Part shown: positions 26,872 through 32,922 of the stretch, one piece after another
Layout: each line of letters begins with the position of its first letter
Position numbering within the stretch: the stretch's first letter is position 1
DNA from: DASUAO01 sp035763745
GTDB taxonomy: Bacteria; Actinomycetota; Acidimicrobiia; IMCC26256; PALSA-555
Assembly: GCA_035763745.1 (NCBI GenBank)
Contig: DASUAO010000037.1
Location: 1 to 32,922, forward strand
DNA: 32,922 nt
Direction of reading: 5' to 3'
Notes under the pieces: generated by a model
Seen by the model: only the letters and a program-made list of their open reading frames with translations
What the model was told of the DNA's origin: nothing
The model's database searches: none
Program-made: the position numbers and the translations under genes

Positions 26872-27464
26872 TGGCTGGGCCGCATCCGACGCCGGCTCCA
26901 GGGGACCCCGCAGTGGGAGCCGACCCACCGCTACACCGACCGGTCCTTCGAGCGGTACCTCCGCGCCATCACGCCGGAACTGACGACGAACGGCGTCTTC
27001 GCACTCAAGGTGTACTGGTCCGAGTACTGGTGGCGATGCTGCGTCACGGGCTCGACACGGGCTGGTGGGGGGTGCCGGTCACGTGGGTGCTGGTGACCCG
27101 CGACGACCACCTCCGTCAGGCGTGCTCCCTCGCCCGCGCCCGCCAGACAGGTTGGTGGGAAGCCGGCGCGCGTGACAGCGCTCGCCCGGAGTCCAGCCCG
27201 CGCTACGACGTCGACCTCATCCGCGAGTCGATGGCCGAGATCGACGCGCAGGAGATCGCCTGGGACGCCCAGTTCGCCGCGCAGGGCGTGGAACCCCGAC
27301 GCCTCCGCTACGAGCAGATCGGCGCCGACTACGAGGGCAGCGTGCGGGCGGTGCTCACCCAACTCGGCGTCGACGCGACACGCGTTCCGCCGCCTCAGCT
27401 CGAACGCCAGGCGGACCACCTCACCGAGGAGTGGGTGAGGCGGTTCGAAGCGGACGCCGACTGA
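26872..27464 (+). pseudogene. Broken Stf0-type sulfotransferase
   Basis: Two reading frames together encode the middle and C-terminal parts of an Stf0-like (trehalose 2-sulfotransferase family) protein. The first frame gives WLGRIRRRLQG...RSFERYLRAITPELTTNGVFALKVYWSEYWW. At about 27027-27033 homology jumps to the frame reading LVAMLRHGLDTGWWGVPVTW, then VTRDDHLRQACSLARARQTG, and ends with IDAQEIAWDAQFAAQGVEPRRLRYEQIGADYEGSVRAVLTQLGVD. A single missing base near the junction explains the shift. The N-terminal PAPS-binding P-loop expected ~60 residues earlier is absent in all three frames. It is a truncated, frameshifted remnant; a sequencing error could explain the shift but not the missing N-terminus. 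Confidence 0.75.
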
Positions 27465-27497
27465 ACGAGCCCCGCCGATCGAAGGTCGCGACGACCG

Positions 27498-30158
27498 CTA
27501 CTTCGCTTCGGCCCACGTCGGGCCGAAGCCGACATCGACGGTGAGCGGCACGATCAGCTCCGTGACCGACTCCATCGTCTCCCGCAGCATCGGCTCCACC
27601 CGCTCCCGCTCGTCGACCGGCACCTCGAAGACCAGCTCGTCGTGCACGGTGAGCAGCATCCGGGTGGCGAACCCGCCGGCGTCGAGCGCGGCGTCGACCT
27701 CGACCATCGCGAGCTTGAAGATGTCGGCGGCGGAGCCCTGGATGGGTGCGTTCTGTGCCATCCGCTCCCCCATCTGGCGGATGCGGAAGTTGTCGGACGC
27801 GAGCTCACCGATCTGTCGCCGGCGCCCGAAGATGGTGGTGGTGAAGCCGCGCGACTTCGCCTCCGCGACGGTGCGCTCCATGTAGGCGGCGACGTTCGGG
27901 AACGCGGCGAAGTAGTCGTCGAGGATGTCGCGGGCTTCGTCGACGGCCACCCCCATCCGCTGGCTCAACCCGTACGCCTCCATCCCGTACGCGAGGCCGT
28001 AGTTCACGACCTTCGCGAAGCGACGGTCCTCCGCGGTGACGTCGCCCTCCTCCTTGCCGAACACCTGCGCGGCGGTGGCGGTGTGGATGTCGGCCCCGCG
28101 TTCGAACGCCTCGACCAGCCCCGGGTCCTCGGCCAGGTGCGCGAGCACCCGCAGCTCGATCTGGGAGTAGTCGGCCGTGAGCAGCCCGAAGCCCTCGTCG
28201 GCGATGAACGCGCGGCGGAACTCCCGGCCGTCCGCGGTGCGCACGGGGATGTTCTGGAGGTTCGGGGCCTCGCTCGAGATGCGCCCAGTCGTGGTGTCGG
28301 TCTGCTTGAACGTCGCGTGGACGCGTCCGTCGGCCGCGATCAGCGGAGGGAGCGCGTCGGCGTAGGTGCTGCGGAGCTTCTCGACCTCGCGGTACCGGAG
28401 CAGGTCCTCGACGATCGGGTGGTCGTCGCGCATCTTCTGGAGCGAGTCGGCATCGGTCGACGGGCCGGTCTTCGTCCTCTTCACCGGGGTGAGCCCGAGC
28501 TTGTCGAACAGCACGACCCGCATCTGGGGCGTGGAGTTCACGTTGAACTCCTCGCCCGCGTGCCCCCAGATCGCGCGCATCAACCGGTCGCACTCCTTGT
28601 TGAGCTCGGCGCTGAGCGCGGAGAGGAAGTCGCGGTCGACGCGGATGCCGGTGCGCTCCATCTTCGCGAGCACCCGGACGAGCGGACGCTCGAACCGCTC
28701 GTAGAGGTCGGTGAGCTCGCGGGCCTCGAGCGCTTCGGCGAGCGCGTCGGCCAGGCGGAGCACGACCGCGGCCCGACGGCCGGCGTCCTCGGTGCCGGCG
28801 GTGCCGTCGAGGTCGAGCGTGCCTTCCTCCGCGTCCGGTGAGAGCACCTCGAGGGAGAGGAAACGCAGTGCGAGGTCCTCCAGCAGGTACTTCCCGTCGC
28901 CGGGGTCGAGCAGGTACGCCATGAGCGCGGTGTCCTGGGCGAGGGTGCGCACGTCGGCACCGAGCCCGTGCATGAGCTCCTTGGATCGGTGGGCGACGAG
29001 CGGCGGTCCGCCCTCCGCCACGAGTGCTCCGCCGGCGGCCAGCACGTCGGCGTCGCGGAGGAACGCGCCGTCGAGGTAGGCGACGGAGCCGTCGTCCTGC
29101 GCGATCCCCAGCCCGAGAAGCGCGCTGCGCCCGGGGACCCCGTCCCAGCGCCCTTCGAGGGCGTAGCGCCCGCCACGCGTCGCGATCCCACGGAGGTGCT
29201 CGGCGGCCGCAGCCTCGTCGCGAAGCACGAGCACGTCGACCTCGAGCTTCTCGCCCTCCGGGACGTCCCCCTCCGCGGCCTCGGCGCCGACCGCATCCAT
29301 CATCCGCGCGAACAGCGTGCGGAACGCGAGCTGGTCGAACAGCTCGCGGACCCGCTCGCGGTCGAACGACCCGATGCGGAGGTCCTCCGGCTCGATCCCG
29401 CAGTCGACGTCGAGCACGAGGTTCGTCATCTGGAGGTTGAGCCGGACCCGGTCGGCCATCTCGGCGAGGTTCTGGCGCTGCTTCGGCGGCAGCTCGTCGA
29501 CGTGGGCGAGGATCCCCTCGATGTCTCCGTACGTCGTGACGAGCTTCGCCGCGGTCTTCTCGCCGATCCCGGGTACGCCGGGGAGGTTGTCGCTCGAGTC
29601 CCCGCGCAGTGCCGCGTAGTTCGGGTACTGCGCGGGCGTCACCCCACCGGTGCGCTCGGCGATGCCCGCCTCGTCGTAGAGCGCGTAGTCGCTGACGCCC
29701 CGCTTGTTGTAGAGCACCTTGAGGTGCGGGTCCCGCACGAGCTGGAAGGCGTCGCGGTCGCCGGTGACGACCACGACGTCGGTCCCCTGGTCGGCGGCCT
29801 TCGTGGCGAGCGTCGCGATCACGTCGTCGGCCTCGACTCCTTCGATCTCGATGGTCGGGATCTCGAGTGCCGCGAGCACCTCGCGGATCAGCGGGAGCTG
29901 GGACTTGAAGACGTCGGGCGTCGCCTTGCGACCTGCCTTGTAGTCGGCGTCCATGTCGTGGCGGAACGACTTCGTCGGCGCGTCGAACGCGACGCCGACG
30001 AAGTCGGGCTGCTCGTCCGCGAGCACCTTGGTGAGCATCGACGTGAACCCGAAGACCGCGTTCGTGAACGTGCCGTCGGGCGTCGCGAGGTCGGCAGGCA
30101 GCGCGTAGAAGGCCCGATACGCCAGCGAATGGCCGTCGAGCAGGAGCAGCTTCGCCAT
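27498..30158 (-). CDS. polA: DNA polymerase I
   Basis: This 886-residue enzyme works in Okazaki fragment processing and repair synthesis. Residues 1-290 are the 5'-3' exonuclease/FEN domain (LLLDGHSLAYRAFYAL, IEIEGVEADDVIATLA, VVVTGDRDAFQLV, RGDSSDNLPGVPGIGEKTAAKL). The 3'-5' exonuclease domain (about 300-490) lacks the DxE motif (YALEGRW stands there) and should be inactive, as in mycobacteria. The polymerase domain has motif A DYSQIELRVLAHLAED, O-helix RRFAKVVNYGLAYG with Tyr where E. coli has Phe762, and motif C VHDELVFEV. ATG seven bases after TACGAT. It follows the pdtaR-like gene on the same strand and converges with the sulfotransferase remnant. Confidence 0.98.
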   Translation of the reverse strand: MAKLLLLDGHSLAYRAFYALPADLATPDGTFTNAVFGFTSMLTKVLADEQPDFVGVAFDAPTKSFRHDMDADYKAGRKATPDVFKSQLPLIREVLAALEIPTIEIEGVEADDVIATLATKAADQGTDVVVVTGDRDAFQLVRDPHLKVLYNKRGVSDYALYDEAGIAERTGGVTPAQYPNYAALRGDSSDNLPGVPGIGEKTAAKLVTTYGDIEGILAHVDELPPKQRQNLAEMADRVRLNLQMTNLVLDVDCGIEPEDLRIGSFDRERVRELFDQLAFRTLFARMMDAVGAEAAEGDVPEGEKLEVDVLVLRDEAAAAEHLRGIATRGGRYALEGRWDGVPGRSALLGLGIAQDDGSVAYLDGAFLRDADVLAAGGALVAEGGPPLVAHRSKELMHGLGADVRTLAQDTALMAYLLDPGDGKYLLEDLALRFLSLEVLSPDAEEGTLDLDGTAGTEDAGRRAAVVLRLADALAEALEARELTDLYERFERPLVRVLAKMERTGIRVDRDFLSALSAELNKECDRLMRAIWGHAGEEFNVNSTPQMRVVLFDKLGLTPVKRTKTGPSTDADSLQKMRDDHPIVEDLLRYREVEKLRSTYADALPPLIAADGRVHATFKQTDTTTGRISSEAPNLQNIPVRTADGREFRRAFIADEGFGLLTADYSQIELRVLAHLAEDPGLVEAFERGADIHTATAAQVFGKEEGDVTAEDRRFAKVVNYGLAYGMEAYGLSQRMGVAVDEARDILDDYFAAFPNVAAYMERTVAEAKSRGFTTTIFGRRRQIGELASDNFRIRQMGERMAQNAPIQGSAADIFKLAMVEVDAALDAGGFATRMLLTVHDELVFEVPVDERERVEPMLRETMESVTELIVPLTVDVGFGPTWAEAK

Positions 30159-30165
30159 CGGGCCG

Positions 30166-30171
30166 ATCGTA
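30166..30171 (-). promoter_or_regulatory. Leaderless -10 element of polA (TACGAT)
   Basis: TACGAT is followed by seven bases and the polA ATG, with no ribosome site. It lies in the 53-base gap after the pdtaR-like gene. Confidence 0.5.
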
Positions 30172-30211
30172 CGTCGGACCCGGCTCGGCGCGGTCGAACG
30201 CGGGCAGCCCG

Positions 30212-30811
30212 CTACGGGGCGAGCTCCCCGTCGATCACGCGTTGCGCGATCTCCGCGATCTTGACCCGCTCGTTCATCGCGCGGGTCTGGACGAAGCGCC
30301 AGGCGGACTGCTCGTCGAGGCCGTGCTCGTCCATGAGCCGCCCCTTCGCCCGGTCGATGAGCTTCCGGGCTTCCAGACGCCCTTCGAGGTCCTCCACGTG
30401 GCGTTCGAGCGACGTGAGCTCGGCGTGACGAGCCAACGCCAGCTCGATCGCCGGGAGCAGCTCGGTCTTCTGGAACGGCTTCACGAGGTACGCGAGCGCC
30501 CCCGCGTCCCGCGCCTGCTCCACGAGGTCACGCTGGGAGAACGCGGTCAGGATGAGGACCGCTGCGAGTCGCTCGCTCGCGATCTGGCGGGCCGCGGACA
30601 GCCCGTCGAGGCCGGGCATCTTGACGTCCAGGATCACCAGGTCGGGCACCAGGTCCCGGACCAGGTCGATCGCCTCGTCGCCCCGACCCGTCTCCCCGAC
30701 GACCGTGTACCCCTCTTCCTCGAGCAGCTCGCGCAGGTCGAGACGGATGATCGACTCGTCCTCGGCGATGACCACCCGCGGGTTGGTCCGACCCTCGTCC
30801 CCGGCGACCAC
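30212..30811 (-). CDS. pdtaR: ANTAR-domain response regulator (PdtaR-like)
   Basis: This 199-residue protein has an N-terminal receiver domain (about 11-125): acidic pocket Glu17/Asp18, phospho-acceptor Asp62 in LVILDVKMPG, Thr89 and Lys111 in YLVKPF. A coiled linker leads to a C-terminal ANTAR RNA-binding domain (about 145-199: KLIDRAKGRLMDEHGLDEQSAWRFVQTRAM). ANTAR regulators bind paired hexaloop hairpins and prevent transcription termination. The order next to polA matches mycobacterial pdtaR (Rv1626), whose partner kinase PdtaS is encoded elsewhere. The GTG start is one base after the stop of the upstream coiled-coil gene, so the two are coupled. Confidence 0.92.
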   Translation of the reverse strand: MVAGDEGRTNPRVVIAEDESIIRLDLRELLEEEGYTVVGETGRGDEAIDLVRDLVPDLVILDVKMPGLDGLSAARQIASERLAAVLILTAFSQRDLVEQARDAGALAYLVKPFQKTELLPAIELALARHAELTSLERHVEDLEGRLEARKLIDRAKGRLMDEHGLDEQSAWRFVQTRAMNERVKIAEIAQRVIDGELAP

Positions 30812-30812
30812 G

Positions 30813-31112
30813 TCAGGAGGCGGAGAGCTCGGCAGACATGCGGTCCAGGAGCGTGTCCTGCTCGGTCTCCAGCGCCTGGATGCCGACCAGGAGCGCATCC
30901 CGGTGGCGGCCCATCGCCTCGGCGTGGCGGCGGGCGTCGCGGGCCTCGGCGTCCGTGAGGGGCGTCTCGGCGACCAGCGCCCGCATGCGCGCCTCCTCGG
31001 CTTCCTCCTCGAGGAAGGTGAGCTGCTCGGCGGTCACGGCCAGCTCGGCGCGGAGGCGCTTGAGCCGATCGGACACGTCGACGAGCCGGCGCTGCAGGAT
31101 CGACCGTGTCAT
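30813..31112 (-). CDS. Small coiled-coil protein of unknown function
   Basis: A 99-residue, almost entirely helical and highly charged protein (RLVDVSDRLKRLRAELAVTAEQLTFLEEEAEEARMRAL, then a second helix from about 55 to 97). No cysteines, signal peptide or membrane segment. I do not recognise a family. One base separates its stop from the GTG of the ANTAR regulator, so the two proteins are probably made together; it might modulate the regulator. TAGACT lies nine bases before its ATG and could serve as -10. Confidence 0.75.
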   Translation of the reverse strand: MTRSILQRRLVDVSDRLKRLRAELAVTAEQLTFLEEEAEEARMRALVAETPLTDAEARDARRHAEAMGRHRDALLVGIQALETEQDTLLDRMSAELSAS

Positions 31113-31120
31113 GGACGCAA

Positions 31121-31127
31121 GAGTCTA
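31121..31127. promoter_or_regulatory. Overlapping divergent -10 elements
   Basis: The seven bases GAGTCTA read as GAGTCT on the plus strand, six bases before an ATG of the acyl-CoA dehydrogenase. On the minus strand they read TAGACT, nine bases before the coiled-coil ATG. RNA polymerase could bind only one orientation at a time. Confidence 0.35.
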
Positions 31128-31132
31128 CGGCG

Positions 31133-32329
31133 ATGTCGGCCCGTATGGCACCGTTGTCTCGCATGGGCTCCCCGGCGCAGCACCCGATCTTCACGCCCGA
31201 GCACGACGAGCTGCGGGCATCGGTCCGGCGCTGGGTCGAGGCCGAGCTGTCGCCGCACGTCGAGGAGTGGGAGGACGCCGAGTTCTTCCCCGACGACGTG
31301 TTCCGGCGTGCCGGTGAGCTCGGGTTCCTGGGGCTGCACTACCCCACCACCTGGGGTGGGAGCGGCGGCGACCTCGCGGCCGAGGTGGTGTTCGTCGAGG
31401 AGGTGGCCCGGTCCGGCTGTGGTGCGGTGGCGATGGCGCTCTCGGTCCAGACGGACATGGCCACCCCCGCCCTCGGGGAGTTCGGCACCGACGACCAGCG
31501 CGACCGCTACCTGCGCCCCGCGATCAGGGGCGAGAAGATCGCCGCGATCGCGATCACCGAGCCCGACGCGGGCTCCGACGTCTCCGGCATCAAGACGCGT
31601 GCGGTGCGCGACGGCGACACCTGGCGGATCAAAGGGTCGAAGACCTACATCACCAACGGGGTCCGGGCCGACTTCCTCACGTGCGTCGTGAAGACCGATC
31701 CCGACGCCGGGCACGCGGGGATCTCCCTCTTCCTCGTCGACACTGCGAGCGACGGGCTCACCGTGTCCCGCAAGCTGCGGAAGCTCGGCATGCGCGCGAG
31801 CGACACCGCCGAGCTCGCGCTCGACGACGTCGAGGTACCCCACGCGAACCTGATCGGCCTGGAGCCCGGCCGGGGATTCGCCCAGCTGATGTGGCAGCTC
31901 CAGTACGAGCGGATCGCAGGGGCCGCCGCGTGCGTCGGGTATGCGGAGCGCGTGCTGGCCGACACGATCGCGTACGCCCGCGAGCGCGAGACGTTCGGCA
32001 CGCCGATCGCCGGCCACCAGGTGGTTGCGCACGCGCTCGCGGATGCCGCGACCGAGCTCGCGGCGGCGCGGGCGCTCGTCTACGACACGGTCTGGAAGAT
32101 CCTCCAGGGCGACTACCCGGTCGCCGAGATCTCGATGGCGAAGAAGTACTCCGCCCAGGTGTTCAACCGCCTCGCGGACACGTGCGTGCAGGTGCACGGC
32201 GGCTTCGGGTACATGCACGAGGCATCGGTGAGCCGGGCGTTCCGCGACGCCCGGCTCCAGCGCATCGGTGCCGGCACCGACGAGATCATGAACGAGGTGA
32301 TCGCGAAGCGGCTCGGGATCACACCGTAG
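31133..32329 (+). CDS. Acyl-CoA dehydrogenase
   Basis: This 398-residue flavoprotein oxidises acyl-CoA to trans-2-enoyl-CoA. N-terminal helical domain FTPEHDELRASVRRWVE, middle domain AIAITEPDAGSDVSGIKTRAVRDGDTWRIKGSKTYITNG (FAD and substrate site), C-terminal LRKLGMRASDTAEL, ARERETFGTPIAGHQ and VQVHGGFGYMHE. The usual catalytic Glu in the terminal EGT motif is missing (IGAGTDEIM). Glu259 in WQLQYERIAGA is at the position used by long-chain and isovaleryl-CoA dehydrogenases, so activity is expected with longer or branched substrates. Start uncertain: ATG 31133 has GAGTCT six bases upstream; ATG 31163 begins nearer to homology. No partner ETF genes nearby. Confidence 0.93.
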   Translation: MSARMAPLSRMGSPAQHPIFTPEHDELRASVRRWVEAELSPHVEEWEDAEFFPDDVFRRAGELGFLGLHYPTTWGGSGGDLAAEVVFVEEVARSGCGAVAMALSVQTDMATPALGEFGTDDQRDRYLRPAIRGEKIAAIAITEPDAGSDVSGIKTRAVRDGDTWRIKGSKTYITNGVRADFLTCVVKTDPDAGHAGISLFLVDTASDGLTVSRKLRKLGMRASDTAELALDDVEVPHANLIGLEPGRGFAQLMWQLQYERIAGAAACVGYAERVLADTIAYARERETFGTPIAGHQVVAHALADAATELAAARALVYDTVWKILQGDYPVAEISMAKKYSAQVFNRLADTCVQVHGGFGYMHEASVSRAFRDARLQRIGAGTDEIMNEVIAKRLGITP

Positions 32330-32391
32330 CCTGACCTGCGGAAACGCTACTCTTCGCGACCCACATGCACAAGCACAACGCTCGCTTGCGA

Positions 32392-32397
32392 TAACAT
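32392..32397 (+). promoter_or_regulatory. Leaderless -10 element (TAACAT)
   Basis: TAACAT plus six bases plus GTG of the small membrane protein, the same layout as at the housekeeping genes. Confidence 0.5.
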
Positions 32398-32403
32398 GGA
32401 GCC

Positions 32404-32820
32404 GTGGTTCAGTCGCTAATGAGCCGGGCCGGAAAGATCGTCGGCGGCATCCTGCTGGGGGCTCTCAGAGCGCTCATTGCGGTAGTCGAGCCGATTCTCG
32501 GAATTGCCATCTTCATCGTCGTGATGATCGGTGTTGCGATCTGGAGTTCCCTCTGGATCCTTGGATTCTTCCTGATCGCCTCCCCCGCGATCTTCGGGAT
32601 GGCTGCCGGGGGCCAGGCATTCGGAAGCTGGGGGGCTCTTATCGGCCTCGTCATCGGCGTACTGGCGACCGCGCAGATTTTCCGGCTTGTGAGCAGCTGG
32701 TGGGACAAGACCGGAGCGTATTGGTGGATCGACCATCGCCCTCGGCTGCGAGTGAATCGAAAGCCTGAGGACACTCTCAGGACGGGTACTGAGTCCGACG
32801 GACCGATCCACCCTCAATGA
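32404..32820 (+). CDS. Small membrane protein of unknown function
   Basis: A 138-residue protein with two or three hydrophobic stretches: about 12-48 (long, probably two helices: GGILLGALRALIAVVEPILGIAIFIVVMIGVAI), 50-68 (LWILGFFLIASPAIFGMAA) and 74-95. A polar C-terminal tail follows, with SSWWDKTGAYWWIDHRP. No family recognised. The DNA is visibly less GC-rich than the rest of the window, hinting at transfer. It is followed after one base by a possible recombinase gene. Confidence 0.75.
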   Translation: MVQSLMSRAGKIVGGILLGALRALIAVVEPILGIAIFIVVMIGVAIWSSLWILGFFLIASPAIFGMAAGGQAFGSWGALIGLVIGVLATAQIFRLVSSWWDKTGAYWWIDHRPRLRVNRKPEDTLRTGTESDGPIHPQ

Positions 32821-32821
32821 G

Positions 32822-32922
32822 ATGACCCTCACGGATCTTGCACCGATCCTCACCGAGCACGCCTACGAGCTGCGCGCCGGAGGTCGGACGGAGCGGTCGA
32901 TCGACAACCGGCTCTACAACCT
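32822..32922 (+). CDS. N-terminus of a possible tyrosine recombinase (partial)
   Basis: Only 33 codons are visible, open to the window edge: MTLTDLAPILTEHAYEL, then RAGGRTERSIDNRLYNL. The helix followed by G-R-T-x-R-S-I-x-N resembles the SAM-like core-binding domain of phage-type integrases, but the catalytic domain lies outside the window. No ribosome site; the start is one base after the preceding stop, so coupling is likely. It could equally be another helical DNA-binding protein. Confidence 0.4.
   Translation, partial: MTLTDLAPILTEHAYELRAGGRTERSIDNRLYN

Noticed and set aside
26418..27464. A complete 348-residue plus-strand gene
   Set aside because: Only the last ~145 residues match Stf0; the first part crosses hairpins and palindromes and is not protein-like, and the preceding Stf0 segment is in another frame.
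32365..32394. Nine-residue open frame (MHKHNARLR) before the small membrane protein
   Set aside because: No ribosome site, its stop overlaps the proposed -10 element, and nothing suggests translation.

Overview
This is high-GC DNA whose gene order and signals point to an actinobacterium, possibly a deep-branching one such as Acidimicrobiia. That placement is inferred from synteny and promoter style, not from a marker gene search. Two classic actinobacterial housekeeping strings are present. On the left is uvrC-rapZ-yvcK-gap-pgk-tpiA-secG (minus strand), without the whiA gene usually found between yvcK and gap. On the right is pdtaR-polA-rpsA-coaE-uvrB-uvrA (minus strand), the order known from mycobacteria but interrupted by accessory blocks.

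Layout: 1-738 is the N-terminal part of an exported family 5 solute-binding protein. 819-7862 is the glycolysis / central carbon regulation / UvrC string. 7863-9182 is a divergent nadA with a structured leader resembling the NAD+-I (nadA-motif) riboswitch. 9195-15634 holds a methyltransferase, uvrA, uvrB and coaE. 15766-23013 is a Tad/Flp pilus locus: two small Flp pilins on the plus strand converge on the minus-strand genes cpaB, cpaE/tadZ, tadA, tadB, tadC and a 513-residue membrane protein. The locus sits exactly between coaE and rpsA. 23086-24654 is rpsA. 24759-27464 is accessory: a methyltransferase, an exported cupredoxin-like protein, a hairpin-rich non-coding stretch and a broken Stf0-type sulfotransferase. 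27498-31112 is polA, a pdtaR-like ANTAR response regulator and a small coiled-coil protein. 31133-32329 is an acyl-CoA dehydrogenase. The right edge has a small membrane protein and the start of what may be a tyrosine recombinase.

The most useful signals lie between genes. Seven genes (secG, uvrC, uvrB, uvrA, coaE, polA and the 32404 gene) have a -10-like hexamer of form nAnnnT exactly 6-7 bases before a GTG/ATG, the layout of leaderless transcripts. The uvrA promoter overlaps a perfect Gram-positive LexA/SOS box, and the uvrB promoter matches the core and spacing of the PafBC (RecA-NDp) element, so the two subunits of one repair enzyme appear wired to two damage circuits. A 19-bp hairpin separates the two pilin genes.

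No rRNA, tRNA, CRISPR array or complete insertion sequence was seen.
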